Shown: piece after piece, positions 18,246 through 27,145 of the stretch | Layout: every line of letters starts with the position of its first letter | How positions within the stretch are numbered: position 1 is the stretch's first letter | Origin: an uncultured Erythrobacter sp. | GTDB lineage: Bacteria > Pseudomonadota > Alphaproteobacteria > Sphingomonadales > Sphingomonadaceae | Direction of reading: 5' to 3' | Assembly: GCA_947488755.1 (NCBI GenBank) | Contig: CANLAD010000001.1 | Span: 1,869,501-1,933,500 of the forward strand | DNA length: 64,000 bases | Program-made: the position numbers and the translations under genes | Notes under the pieces: generated by a model | Seen by the model: only the letters and a program-made list of their open reading frames with translations | What the model was told of the DNA's origin: nothing | Database searches by the model: none

Positions 18246-18778
18246 CGGGCGGTCTCCGGCTCGAAATCGCGTGCGAGCACGACGTCATCGTAGAGCGTGC
18301 CACCGACGTCGAACTGGCGGGTGGCGATCTGGTGAAAGCGCTGTTTCTTGTAAAAGCGGATGGCGCGGGCATTATCGGCCTTGACCCCGAGCACGAGACG
18401 CCGCGATCCTCGCGCACTGGCAATTACGGCCGTTAGAAGCCGCTCGGCGATGCCCGACCCGTGAAAGCGCGACAGCAAATAGATCTTCTTCAATTCCACA
18501 TCGCCCTCGCGCGCTGCCTCAAGATCGGGCGCCGTCAGCAGCGCGTAGCCCACAGGAGCACCTCCCACTTCGGCAAGCCAGGCCTTCGCCCCGCTTGAGA
18601 GCTGGCTTGCGAATGCGTCGGGCGTGTGGGTGCGCGCGCAATGCGCGATCAGTGCCTCACCTTCGATGGCACCAGCAAACGTCTCTAGAAACGTCGCATT
18701 GGCGACAAGCGATAGCCGCTGCGCGTCCGCAAGGGTCGCGGACCGAACCGCCACATGATCTGCCGAATTCCCGTTCAT
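18242..18778 (-). CDS. GNAT family N-acetyltransferase between the two MetH halves
   Basis: 178 residues with a GNAT fold: N-terminal [20 protein letters not shown], substrate-side [11 protein letters not shown], the acetyl-CoA loop [18 protein letters not shown] (a variant of Q/R-x-x-G-x-G/A) and a C-terminal [25 protein letters not shown]. Substrate unknown. It overlaps both MetH-half genes by 4 bp (ATGA at each end), so all three are translationally coupled. Whether it acts on a methionine-cycle metabolite, on one of the MetH subunits, or is just a passenger is open. Confidence 0.88.
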   Translation of the reverse strand: MNGNSADHVAVRSATLADAQRLSLVANATFLETFAGAIEGEALIAHCARTHTPDAFASQLSSGAKAWLAEVGGAPVGYALLTAPDLEAAREGDVELKKIYLLSRFHGSGIAERLLTAVIASARGSRRLVLGVKADNARAIRFYKKQRFHQIATRQFDVGGTLYDDVVLARDFEPETAR

Positions 18779-19836
18779 GCCGCGATCGTGAACGGCTCCA
18801 GCCCCGCCAGCCGCATCTTGGTTTCCGGGACGGGAATCGCGCGAGGTTCAAGGCCCTGCACGGCATTCGCAATAGCCCTGATGTGTTCGGGCGAAGAACC
18901 GCAGCAACCGCCCAGGATATTGACCCGGCCATCGGTTGCCCATTGCTTTACAAGCGCCGCGGTGGTTTCGGGCATCTCATCATACTCACCCAACTCGTTG
19001 GGCAAGCCCGCATTCGGGTAAGCCATGATGAGTGTGTCGGCGAGCGATGCCAGAGTTTGGACATGCGGGCGCAGCTGGTCGGCGCCAAAGCTGCAATTGA
19101 GACCGATGGTCACGGGATCGGCGTGGCGCACCGCATACCAGAATGCCTCGACCGTATGGCCCGACAGATTGCGGCCCGAAAGGTCGGTGAGCGTCATCGA
19201 GATCATGACCGGCACTTCGCGGCCGAGCTCAGTTTCGAGTTCCTTGACTGCCATGACGCCAGCCTTGGCGTTGAGCGTATCGAACACCGTCTCGATCAGG
19301 ATAAAGTCAGCCCCACCCGAAACAAGCGCGGCGGCCTGTTCCTTGTAGACAGCTACGAGCTCGTCAAAGCTGATCTCGCGGTAGCCGGGATCCTCGACGT
19401 CGGGACTGAGCGAGAGGGTTTTGTTGGTCGGCCCGATCGCGCCGGCGACGAAGCGAGGGCGTCCGTCCTTGGCCTCATAATCGTCGGCCAGTTCGCGTGC
19501 GATGCGCCCGCTTGCCTCATTGATGGCGACAACCTGATCCTCAGCCGCGTAGTCCGCCTGGCTGATGCGATTGGCGCTGAACGTGTTGGTGGAAATGACG
19601 TCCGCACCGGCATCCAGATAGCTGCGCGTGATGTCGCCGATCACGTCGGGCCGGGTCAGGGCGAGAATATCGTTGTTACCCTTCTGGTCGGCGGCGAGCC
19701 CGAGATCGCCAGCAAAATCTGTCTCATCCAGTTTGCGGTTCTGGATCTGCGTCCCGAATGCGCCATCGAAAATCAAGATACGCTCACGCGCGGATACCTG
19801 AAAACGCGCGCGTGCAAGGCTCTTCTCGACGCTCAT
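18775..19836 (-). CDS. metH: Methionine synthase, homocysteine-binding half (split MetH)
   Basis: 353-residue homocysteine S-methyltransferase domain. Opening [13 protein letters not shown], then [15 protein letters not shown] and [17 protein letters not shown]. The three zinc ligands are visible: Cys248 in GLNCSFG and Cys311-Cys312 in [12 protein letters not shown]. It matches the first domain of full-length MetH and has no cobalamin domain, so it must work with the protein encoded at 15603-18245. Its ATG overlaps the metF stop by 4 bp. A lone BHMT-type enzyme is the alternative, but the neighbourhood argues for split MetH. Confidence 0.95.
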   Translation of the reverse strand: MSVEKSLARARFQVSARERILIFDGAFGTQIQNRKLDETDFAGDLGLAADQKGNNDILALTRPDVIGDITRSYLDAGADVISTNTFSANRISQADYAAEDQVVAINEASGRIARELADDYEAKDGRPRFVAGAIGPTNKTLSLSPDVEDPGYREISFDELVAVYKEQAAALVSGGADFILIETVFDTLNAKAGVMAVKELETELGREVPVMISMTLTDLSGRNLSGHTVEAFWYAVRHADPVTIGLNCSFGADQLRPHVQTLASLADTLIMAYPNAGLPNELGEYDEMPETTAALVKQWATDGRVNILGGCCGSSPEHIRAIANAVQGLEPRAIPVPETKMRLAGLEPFTIAA

Positions 19837-20762
19837 TTACTGTCTCCTCTCGGACGTTTCCCGAGCATATGACAGATCGCGTAGGCGAGTTCGGGACGGT
19901 TCAATGTATAGAAGTGGAAGTCGCGCACTCCGCCAGCATAGAGCCTGCGGCAAAGCTCAGCGGCGACCGTCGCGGCGACAAGCTTGCGGGCGGCGGGCTT
20001 TTCGTCGAGACCTTCGAACAATCCGTCCATCCAGGCGGGTATCGCTGCTCCGCATGCGCCCGCAAACTTGCGCGCCTGCGCTACGTTGGTGACAGGAAGA
20101 ATACCGGGAACGACCGGCTGCTCTATCCCGCTCGCGGCAAGCGCGTCGCGGAAACGGAAGAAGGTTTCCGCCGAGAAAAAGAATTGCGAGATCGCGCGGG
20201 TGGCTCCGGCATCGAGCTTGCGTTTCAAATGGTCGATATCGGCCTGAGGGCAGTCCGCATCGGGGTGGGTTTCAGGATAGGCCGCGACCGAAATCTCGAA
20301 ATCCGCGATTTCCTTGAGGCCCTTCACAAGCTCGACAGCGTTGGCGAAGCCTTCCGGGTGCGGCGTGAAAGGCGCACCCGGTTCGCCTGCATCGCCGCGC
20401 AGCGCGACGATGTGGCGTACGCCAGCTTCCCAATAATGCTCCGCGACGTCACGAATTTCCGCCTTCGACGCGCCGACGCATGTAAGATGCGCGGCGGCGG
20501 GGAGACGCGCTTCGGAAATGATCCGCGAGACGGTCGCATGGGTGCGCTCGCGAGTCGAGCCGCCCGCGCCATAGGTGACCGAGACGAAGCTGGGATCGAG
20601 CGGCTTCAATTGCTGGACCGCGTCCCACAATTGCGCTTCCATCGTTTCGCTCTTCGGGGGGAAGAATTCAAAGCTAACCGCGACATCGCCCGGCAGGCCG
20701 GAGAACAGCGGCGTATCGGTCGCGGTGCGGTGCTCTTGCAACTGGTCGAGCGTCGGGGTCAT
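19833..20762 (-). CDS. metF: 5,10-methylenetetrahydrofolate reductase
   Basis: FAD enzyme that makes 5-methyl-THF for methionine synthase. 309 residues, normal length. Motifs: VSFEFFPPKSETMEAQLWD at the start, SVTYGAGGSTRERTHATV, HLTCVGASKAEIRDVAEHYWEAGVRHIVALRGD, and RAISQFFFSAETFFRFRD. It is downstream of the ArsR-methyltransferase regulator with a 4-bp overlap and directly upstream of the homocysteine half of MetH, so methyl donor and acceptor enzymes are made from one transcript. Confidence 0.97.
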   Translation of the reverse strand: MTPTLDQLQEHRTATDTPLFSGLPGDVAVSFEFFPPKSETMEAQLWDAVQQLKPLDPSFVSVTYGAGGSTRERTHATVSRIISEARLPAAAHLTCVGASKAEIRDVAEHYWEAGVRHIVALRGDAGEPGAPFTPHPEGFANAVELVKGLKEIADFEISVAAYPETHPDADCPQADIDHLKRKLDAGATRAISQFFFSAETFFRFRDALAASGIEQPVVPGILPVTNVAQARKFAGACGAAIPAWMDGLFEGLDEKPAARKLVAATVAAELCRRLYAGGVRDFHFYTLNRPELAYAICHMLGKRPRGDSK

Positions 20763-21766
20763 GACGAAGCTACTCTCTTTGCCGGGGGTGAGATGCGCTC
20801 GCCACCTTTCGCGGGAAGCGTTTGGCGGGTGGCGATCCAGATCTTCACCACCAGTTCGCCGCCCTCGAGCGCGATCGGATCTCTCGGTGCAAACCCGGCG
20901 CCTTGCAGCAATTGCTGCATTTGGCTGTCCGTAAAGCCAAGACGGGCATGCTGGTGGCGCTCTCGCAGTTCGTCGCGATCGTGCGCGGCAAAATCGACGA
21001 TCGCGATCCGCCCGCCCGCTCGGGTAACGCGGGCTGCTTCCTTCAGCGGAAGCCGAGGGTTTGGCGCGTAGTGCAGCACCTGGTGAAAGAGCACGGTGTC
21101 GAACCGGGCAGCGGCGAACGGCAGATCGGTGAAGTCGCCCTGAACAAGCTCGGTCCGGGAGCTCGGCAGGTGCTGAAGCTTGGCGCGTGCCACACGCAAC
21201 ATCTCGAGGTTCTTGTCGAGCGCCACCACATGCTCGGCGCGGTCTGCGAACAGTTCCGCCATGCGCCCCGTTCCGGTGCCGATATCGAGCATGATGCCTA
21301 GCGGCAAGTCACCCAGCTCTGCGGCAAGCTCGCGTTCGACCATTGCGTCGGGCGAATGGAGCGCGCGCAATTCGTCCCATTCTTCCGCGTGACGAGCAAA
21401 GTAGTCTTCCGCCGCCGTCGCACGCGCTTCGCGAATGGCCGCAAGCTTACGCCGATCGTCTTCGCAGGTTGTCGCGAATTCCTCGTTTTCCCGCTCCGCG
21501 GTCGCCAGCATCCGATCGAGCGCGGCCAAAATCGATGCATTATCCTGCGCCCCGCTCGCTGACCGCAGGAAGACCCAGCTGCCCTCGCGGCGGCGCTCTG
21601 CCAGCCCGGCATCGCACAGGATGCCGACATGGCGCGAGACACGCGGCTGGCTCTGGCCAAGCACATGCGCCAGTTCACCCACAGCCAGCTCCATCGTGGA
21701 AAGCAGCCGCGCGATGCGCAGTCTCGTCGGGTCGGCCAAAGCCTTGAAGATTGCGTCGATGACCAT
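20759..21766 (-). CDS. ArsR-family regulator fused to a SAM-dependent methyltransferase domain (SahR-like candidate)
   Basis: 335 residues. Residues ~1-90 are an ArsR winged helix (IFKALADPTRLRIARLL, GELAHVLGQSQPRVSRHVGILCDAGL). Residues ~150-330 are a class I methyltransferase fold with the SAM loop LGIMLDIGTGTGRMAELF. The ATG at 21766 opens the ArsR domain; the longer upstream reading frame has no domain character and covers the operator. SahR-type ArsR proteins are known to repress methionine-cycle genes in Proteobacteria in response to S-adenosylhomocysteine. Being first in the metF-metH operon, with a palindrome at its promoter, fits an autoregulated repressor. The SahR assignment is inference. 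Confidence 0.88.
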   Translation of the reverse strand: MVIDAIFKALADPTRLRIARLLSTMELAVGELAHVLGQSQPRVSRHVGILCDAGLAERRREGSWVFLRSASGAQDNASILAALDRMLATAERENEEFATTCEDDRRKLAAIREARATAAEDYFARHAEEWDELRALHSPDAMVERELAAELGDLPLGIMLDIGTGTGRMAELFADRAEHVVALDKNLEMLRVARAKLQHLPSSRTELVQGDFTDLPFAAARFDTVLFHQVLHYAPNPRLPLKEAARVTRAGGRIAIVDFAAHDRDELRERHQHARLGFTDSQMQQLLQGAGFAPRDPIALEGGELVVKIWIATRQTLPAKGGERISPPAKRVASS

Positions 21767-21776
21767 TGCGCTGTCC

Positions 21777-21804
21777 GATATAAAGATATTTTTATATGTG
21801 TAAA
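21777..21804 (-). promoter_or_regulatory. Promoter with palindromic operator of the metF/metH operon
   Basis: Positions 21778-21797 form a 20-bp inverted repeat, ATATAAAnATATnTTTATAT, perfect except for one symmetric pair, in an otherwise GC-rich region. On the minus strand TTTACA (21804-21799) and TATATC (21782-21777), 16 bp apart, make a plausible sigma-70 promoter. The operator covers the spacer and the -10 box, the classic position for repression by the ArsR protein encoded 11 bp downstream. Confidence 0.75.
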
Positions 21805-21812
21805 TGCGGCAC

Positions 21813-22835
21813 TCAGCCGTGGTCAGCGCGCTCACTATCCGACGGCTGACGCGATGACAGCAGATTTTCGTAATGATCGCGCAAAGTATCCCTGCCGAAG
21901 GACGGAGTTGCCGCTTCGCTGTATTCTCCCGTCTCAGGATCAAGAACCAGCATGCTCTGGGTCGCATAATAACGCCCGATGCGCGCATATTCCGCCGCAT
22001 CGGCGATTCGATCGAACCACCGCTCGCCAAGCGACAAAACAGCGACGGCGACGTCGAACATGCGCGCTGGCACCTGTCGGTAACGGGTTTTTCTGCCGGT
22101 CAGCTCGAATAGCATCGCACCCTGCCCACGCGGTGTGATCGCTGGGCCTGGCCCACCTATCGGCAGGATCGTATTGTATCGCGCCCGATTGCCGACGCCG
22201 TTAGCGATGAACCGGGCGAGATCGCGATCACTGATAGGTTTGCAACGCGTCAATTCCCCATCTCCGAAAACCAGAAACGGTTTGCCCTGCGCCACGCGAT
22301 CGATCTGGCCGGAGAGCGATTTGAAGAATGCGGTCGGCCTGACGATGGTGTGCGCGATCGCGCTTTCGATAAGCTTTTCTTCGAAGGCGAGCTTGGCGCG
22401 CTGGAACGCGAGGTGCGGTCGCTGGACACAGATTGCCGACAGGCTGATGAATTGCTCGGCACCCGCGTCCTGGGCCGCCTCCAACAGCGCGCAATTGGCG
22501 GCGTAATCGATCCGCTGCGCATCGCGCCGCTCGCCGGTGCGCGAGGCGATGCACGAAATAACGCACATCGGTTTTGCGTCGCCGATGAGACGTGTGAGAG
22601 ACTTGTCCTCGAAGTCGTCGAGCACCTCGAACCTCGCGCGGCTCAACGCCGGATCATTCGCCGTGGATTTGCCGGATGGGGAGGCGCGTACGACGCAGGT
22701 GAGGTCATGCCCGTCCGCCAGCAGCGCGGCGGCCACTGCGCGACCGATGGTGCCACTCGCACCGGCAAGCAGAACTCTGCGCGGTCCAACGATTTCAGAG
22801 GCCTTCTCCACCGGTCCGATCGTAGCAGTGACCAA
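21813..22835 (-). CDS. bciA: Divinyl chlorophyllide a 8-vinyl-reductase, BciA type
   Basis: NAD(P)H-dependent reductase of the atypical short-chain dehydrogenase fold. N-terminal dinucleotide loop VLLAGASGTIGRAVAAALL, then the BciA family blocks VISCIASRTGERRDAQRIDY, QFISLSAICVQRPHLAFQRAKLAFE, IVRPTAFFKSLSGQIDRV, KPFLVFGDGELTRCKPISDRDLARF and LPIGGPGPAITPRGQGAMLFEL. It reduces the 8-vinyl group of (proto)chlorophyllide in (bacterio)chlorophyll synthesis. 340 residues, as expected. The outermost start is a TTG; a GTG seven codons in (22814) is an alternative. It lies between the methionine operon and a glycan cassette, not in a photosynthesis cluster. Confidence 0.9.
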   Translation of the reverse strand: MVTATIGPVEKASEIVGPRRVLLAGASGTIGRAVAAALLADGHDLTCVVRASPSGKSTANDPALSRARFEVLDDFEDKSLTRLIGDAKPMCVISCIASRTGERRDAQRIDYAANCALLEAAQDAGAEQFISLSAICVQRPHLAFQRAKLAFEEKLIESAIAHTIVRPTAFFKSLSGQIDRVAQGKPFLVFGDGELTRCKPISDRDLARFIANGVGNRARYNTILPIGGPGPAITPRGQGAMLFELTGRKTRYRQVPARMFDVAVAVLSLGERWFDRIADAAEYARIGRYYATQSMLVLDPETGEYSEAATPSFGRDTLRDHYENLLSSRQPSDSERADHG

Positions 22836-22877
22836 ACCGCCGTCAATTCACGGCGAGAGGTCAGGTTGCATCGGAAC

Positions 22878-23690
22878 TCATGCCGACAACCGCTGCTCAA
22901 TCCGGTTTCGTTTCCCTCGATAGGCGAGATCCATGATGCCGCTAAGATATGTGCGAACCTGCCTCATCGGCCAGCTGGCTTCGATATTGGTGCGCTGAAG
23001 CCAAAGCGGATGCGTTTCGCTGTTAATCGTCTGAAGATTCGTCATAAAAGAATAGCTGAAGCCTTCTGCTTCGATCAAGCGTTGAGCGGTCGAGCTGTAA
23101 GCCCATTCCTCCCCGCCGACCCAGCAGAATGTATCGACTTCTGCTCCCAAGATCTCGGCAAGCCGAGCTCGTGCTCCGACAATCTCATCCTCGTACTGCT
23201 TCAGCGTTAAGGTATCGGCAAGCCGCACGTGCGAATGAGTATGGCAACCCACGACATGCCCGCGCCGCACTAAATCGCGCAGCTCCTCTGGAGCCATGTA
23301 GTCCGCTGCGGGAGTGCCATCGACGGTGAGTCCGTCGGCTTGGTTCATTCGCAACCGGCCTGACGAAACGAAAAACCAACCGGTAAAACCAAATTCCTCA
23401 AGTATTGGGGCAGCAACATCATAGTTGGAGCGCAACCCGTCGTCCAAGGTGATTAAGATTGCAGGTTTTTCTGTATGGCCGGCGAGCGTCCGGTCGAGCA
23501 CGGTTCGATCGCAGTTGACAAAGTGGCGTCGATAGAACGCAAGCTGTCTACGAAAGCAATCTGCATCTTCAGCTGGTGTTCCATGATAATTGACAGCCCG
23601 CACATAACCACCTTTTCGATCAGCGAAGGCCTTTCCGATAGAAAAGGCACCAAGGACGTCTGCGACACGAATAATGGAAGATTTGAGCAT
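22878..23690 (-). CDS. Polysaccharide deacetylase (NodB/CE4 family)
   Basis: 270 residues. CE4 motif 1 is ILITLDDGLRSNYD (the Asp-Asp of T-F-D-D-G is kept as T-L-D-D-G). Motif 2 is GCHTHSHVRLAD (H-T-H-S-H, metal ligands). A Trp-containing block, FCWVGGEEW, follows. No signal peptide is obvious, so it may act on a cytoplasmic lipid-linked or nucleotide-linked sugar. The ATG at 23690 has a GGTG stretch upstream and lies 4 bp after the stop of the preceding small gene. Last gene of the cassette with a carbamoyltransferase and an SGNH hydrolase; base composition is more AT-rich than the surroundings. Confidence 0.87.
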   Translation of the reverse strand: MLKSSIIRVADVLGAFSIGKAFADRKGGYVRAVNYHGTPAEDADCFRRQLAFYRRHFVNCDRTVLDRTLAGHTEKPAILITLDDGLRSNYDVAAPILEEFGFTGWFFVSSGRLRMNQADGLTVDGTPAADYMAPEELRDLVRRGHVVGCHTHSHVRLADTLTLKQYEDEIVGARARLAEILGAEVDTFCWVGGEEWAYSSTAQRLIEAEGFSYSFMTNLQTINSETHPLWLQRTNIEASWPMRQVRTYLSGIMDLAYRGKRNRIEQRLSA

Positions 23691-23694
23691 GCGT

Positions 23695-24051
23695 TCACCA
23701 CATTTGGTATATAAGACTTGAAGGCTGATCGTCACCTGTCGCACCAGCCTCAGCCCGTTCTCGCGCCACGACGTCCGCTAGTTTTTCCAGCGGATCGATC
23801 AATTGCTGCAAATCAGCAAAGTCACCCACCCAGAGCATAGCAAGTCGAGCGAATGTATCCTGATCGCTCGCCTTCATAGTGGCGACATCCATCATCGGGC
23901 GTCGGGCAGGGCTGAAATAGCTTTCCTCAAACAGTTCTGATTTGAAATCAAGCTTGAGATCTGCGTTATCGGACAGAGGCCGGATATAGTCATCGAAAAT
24001 AGCCTCGGCCAAGTCGCGGCTAGTCAAGTTCGAATTCGGATCGCCATTCAT
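23695..24051 (-). CDS. Small protein of the carbamoyltransferase cassette, unknown
   Basis: 118 residues, not recognised, soluble and acidic, no signal peptide or membrane segment. Features are SRDLAEAIFDDYIRPLSDNADLKLDFKSELFEES, a Pro-rich turn SPARRPMMDVATM and QDTFARLAMLWVGDFADLQQLIDPLEKLADVV. A strong AGGAGG lies 6 nt before the chosen ATG (24051), inside the end of the carbamoyltransferase gene (overlap of about 32 bp). The tight coupling on both sides suggests that it works with its neighbours, perhaps as a subunit or adaptor; no function is assigned. Confidence 0.72.
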   Translation of the reverse strand: MNGDPNSNLTSRDLAEAIFDDYIRPLSDNADLKLDFKSELFEESYFSPARRPMMDVATMKASDQDTFARLAMLWVGDFADLQQLIDPLEKLADVVARERAEAGATGDDQPSSLIYQMW

Positions 24052-25855
24052 CATCGTCCTCCTGTTTGGGCTGGGCGTCCTTAAAAAGGATATGCTCTTC
24101 CAAAACCAGAATATCCATCTCCGTGCGGAAGAAGCATCGGATCGCATCTTCCGGCGTCATGACGATCGGCTCACCGCGGACATTGAAGGAAGTATTGATC
24201 AACAACGGACAGCCTGTCAGTTTCTCGAAGGCGTCGAGCAGTTTGTAGAATTCTGGATTGTCTTCAGGATGCACGGTTTGAAGTCGCGCAGAGTAATCAA
24301 CGTGCGTGACTGCCGGAACATCCGATCGTGGACGGTTCACCGCGTCCAACATATCGGCACCTCCTCTACGGAAGTCTTCCCAACCAAACGGCAAACGGCG
24401 CTCAGCACGCACCGGCGCGACCATGAGCATGTAGGGACTTTCGTCTTCGTGTTCAAATACCTCAGCAACGCGATCGTGCATGATTGCGGGGGCGAAAGGC
24501 CGAAAGCTCTCGCGATACTTGATCGAAAGATTCATCCTCGACTGCATTTTCGTATCACGAGGGTCGCCGAGGATCGATCGCGCACCCAACGCTCGCGGGC
24601 CGTATTCCATCCGACCCGCCAAACGGCCGACCACTTTGCCTTCAGCAATCTCACCGGCAATGCGCATCGCGCGAGCGGCTGAATCGGGAATGTGTTCCGC
24701 CACCAGTCCGAGGCGGTCGACCAAACTTTCGACCTCCGCCGGGGTGAACCGTGGACCAAGATAGCTGCCTTTCTGGCGGTCGCGGTCGCCAACCGGTCGC
24801 AATGCATCAAAGGCGGTGTGCGCTGCATAAAGCGCCGCGCCAAGGGCGCCACCGGCGTCGCCTGCCGCGGGCTGAACCCATATTCCATCAAATAGACCAG
24901 TCCGATGCAAATGTCCGTTCGCAACGCAGTTGAGCGCTACGCCACCAGCCATCACTAGGTTTCGAGACCCAGTAATCTCGCGCGCATGCTTGGCTAGGCG
25001 CAGGACAACCTTCTCAGTTACTGCTTGGATCGATGCCGCGAGATCCATGTCCCTGATCCGAATGCGTGACTCTTGTGCCCGGGGCGGTCCGCCGAAGAGT
25101 TCATGGAAGCGCGATCCAGTCATCTCGGCGCCCTCGGGATAGGCGAAGTAATCCATATTCAATCGGAACGAGCCGTCTGGCCGTATATCAATCAAGTGAT
25201 CTTCAATCGTTTGCGCGTAAACCGGCTCGCCGTAAGGGGCGAGACCCATGAGCTTGTACTCGCCCGAGTTCACTTTGAAGCCGCAGTAAGCGGTGACTGC
25301 GGAGTAGAGCAGTCCCAGCGAGTGAGGATAATTGATTTCCTTCAGCATCTCGATCTTGCGACCAGTTCCATGTCCAATGGAAAGGGTTGCATGTTCTCCA
25401 ACCCCATCGATGGTAAGGATTGCTGCATCCTCAAAAGGAGCAGGATAAAACGCCGAGCTTGCATGCGAAAGGTGGTGATCGACAAACCAGAATGGACGAT
25501 CGGCACCAAGAGTCTGAGAAAGCAGTTCGGGAAGCTCCAGCTTGTCACCCAAAACCGAGCGAATTGCCGTGACAAACCCATCGCGACCGCGTGGTGCGAC
25601 GGACATGAAATTCCGGACAACACGGTCGATGGTCAATGCCGAATTGTCATAAAAGACGACCGCATCGATACTCTCTGGCTCAATGAATGCTTCTTCAAGG
25701 CAGTAATTAATCGCTCCGGCAGGAAAGCGCGGGTCGTGTTTTTTCCGAGAGAACCGCTCTTCTTGTGCGGCCGCTATAATCTCACCGTCATCAGTCGACA
25801 CAATCGCTGCCGCACTGTCGTGGTAAAATGCCGATACCCCAAGTACATAGCTCAT
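24020..25855 (-). CDS. O-carbamoyltransferase (NodU/CmcH/TobZ family)
   Basis: 611 residues, the normal length for a two-domain carbamoyltransferase. The N-terminal ASKHA-like YrdC-independent domain starts YVLGVSAFYHDSAAAIV, and has EERFSRKKHDPRFP, FVDHHLSHASSAFYPAPF (metal/carbamoyl-phosphate histidines), ILTIDGVGEHAT and GVALNCVANG. The C-terminal domain has GRLAGRMEYGPRALGARSILGDPR, ESFRPFAPAI and LLINTSFNVRGEPIV. It transfers a carbamoyl group from carbamoyl phosphate, via a carbamoyl-adenylate, to a hydroxyl of a sugar or small molecule. The ATG at 25855 overlaps the SGNH gene stop (ATGA). Confidence 0.95.
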   Translation of the reverse strand: MSYVLGVSAFYHDSAAAIVSTDDGEIIAAAQEERFSRKKHDPRFPAGAINYCLEEAFIEPESIDAVVFYDNSALTIDRVVRNFMSVAPRGRDGFVTAIRSVLGDKLELPELLSQTLGADRPFWFVDHHLSHASSAFYPAPFEDAAILTIDGVGEHATLSIGHGTGRKIEMLKEINYPHSLGLLYSAVTAYCGFKVNSGEYKLMGLAPYGEPVYAQTIEDHLIDIRPDGSFRLNMDYFAYPEGAEMTGSRFHELFGGPPRAQESRIRIRDMDLAASIQAVTEKVVLRLAKHAREITGSRNLVMAGGVALNCVANGHLHRTGLFDGIWVQPAAGDAGGALGAALYAAHTAFDALRPVGDRDRQKGSYLGPRFTPAEVESLVDRLGLVAEHIPDSAARAMRIAGEIAEGKVVGRLAGRMEYGPRALGARSILGDPRDTKMQSRMNLSIKYRESFRPFAPAIMHDRVAEVFEHEDESPYMLMVAPVRAERRLPFGWEDFRRGGADMLDAVNRPRSDVPAVTHVDYSARLQTVHPEDNPEFYKLLDAFEKLTGCPLLINTSFNVRGEPIVMTPEDAIRCFFRTEMDILVLEEHILFKDAQPKQEDDDEWRSEFELD

Positions 25856-26835
25856 GAAGCGCACTCCAATAAATCGCGAATACGCGGCGCCAGGGCCTCA
25901 GCTACCGCAGCGTGACCGGCTTGCGTAAGGTGAACATCTCGCTCGAACCGAAATCCGCGTCGTTCAAGCTGCGAGTAACCCTGCAGAGCCGGCAATGGAT
26001 CTAGGATATGGACATTCAAGTCGGCCCCGAGTTCGGAAAAACGGGCCTGATAGGCTTTGGGATCAGCTGTACCCTCGACATGCTGATAAAGGGGCAGCGG
26101 CACGACGGCGACCGCGCAGTCATGAATAGTCCGAATTTCCCCCAACCATTTGACTAGAATTGCGCGCATGAGCTGCCAGCCGGGCGTGTCAGGGTGGTCG
26201 TAATCAGGAACCGGCTGATAACCGGTTAGCGACTGAACGAGATCCTTAACCTCGAGCCGATTCAACATACGTCGCAGCGTGGGAAACCGCCCGCCCAGAT
26301 CAACTGAAGCTTCGCCCAGCTCGGAAGCAGTCACACTCTCGATCGGCACCGGATCATGCCCACGTACCAATAGACCATCCTTCAACTCGAAATAGGGCTT
26401 GGCCCGGAAAACCGTCTGGCCTTCTTCGTTTGAAGCAGGTCGCCACGCTGACATTATTCTACGAATGTTCTCCACAAGAACGGCAATCACGATCAGGTCT
26501 GACTGTCGATCGCGCGCGAATTTACGCCAAATTAGATACTGCTGATCGGTGCCCGAGCCGGGGAGAGCAAAATTGTGGAACTCGGCACGGTCGAATTCGC
26601 GTGCTAGCGTATCGGACCAGCGCTTGCCGTTTGAAACTCCGTCGCCGGCTGTGAAGCTATCCCCAAAAACGAGCACCTGTTGTTTTTCGATTTTTACTTC
26701 GGAAGCCGATCTAAAGCCAAGCTCGTTGGTCTCCAGCAGATAGCCGCCCGACTCATGCGCGACGCGTGCTCGCAACTTGGGTAAAAACAAGTAACCAATA
26801 TCCGGGTCCGGTCGGAAAAGATCGCGCGTGGACAT
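25852..26835 (-). CDS. SGNH/GDSL-type hydrolase-like protein
   Basis: 327 residues. The SGNH block I is VLVFGDSFTAGDGV (GDSx Ser). The GxND position reads VIAVLVENIRRI, and block V is RDVHLTQAGHAAVAEAL, the Asp-x-x-His pair. No secretion signal is visible. Such proteins accompany carbamoyltransferases and act as acyl-esterases or O-acetyl transferases on glycans. First gene of the cassette SGNH-carbamoyltransferase-small protein-deacetylase. The substrate is not known. Codon use and AT content differ from the flanking methionine and PHA regions. Confidence 0.85.
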   Translation of the reverse strand: MSTRDLFRPDPDIGYLFLPKLRARVAHESGGYLLETNELGFRSASEVKIEKQQVLVFGDSFTAGDGVSNGKRWSDTLAREFDRAEFHNFALPGSGTDQQYLIWRKFARDRQSDLIVIAVLVENIRRIMSAWRPASNEEGQTVFRAKPYFELKDGLLVRGHDPVPIESVTASELGEASVDLGGRFPTLRRMLNRLEVKDLVQSLTGYQPVPDYDHPDTPGWQLMRAILVKWLGEIRTIHDCAVAVVPLPLYQHVEGTADPKAYQARFSELGADLNVHILDPLPALQGYSQLERRGFRFERDVHLTQAGHAAVAEALAPRIRDLLECAS

Positions 26836-27119
26836 TAAACTACAATTTACTCAGGCAAATGTCTGAAAAATGGAGATCACATGCGCTTGACGGCGTGCGG
26901 TGGTGCCGTCTCTAACAAGCACATCCGAAAGTGCAATCGCCAGCGAGAATTCCCGTCAGATTAACGATGTTCTACCGCTTTGGCGACGAAATAGGATCTA
27001 GCGCTGTCAAACCGATCAGCGCTGAGTCCATCGGATTGGTCGTGGGAAAGCTCCTCTGAGAGAGCTGATGAACATTTTTCGAGATCCAAACAATCACCGG
27101 ATCAAAGCGTGCTCGAGTC
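26836..27119. other. AT-richer intergenic region upstream of the SGNH cassette
   Basis: About 280 bp between the SGNH gene start and the left end of the IS element. It holds no convincing coding region. The promoter of the minus-strand cassette should be here (an AT-rich stretch lies at 26836-26880), but no clear -35/-10 pair stands out. Confidence 0.5.
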
Positions 27120-27145
27120 TGGTCTGAGCCCGAAGTTTCTACCAG

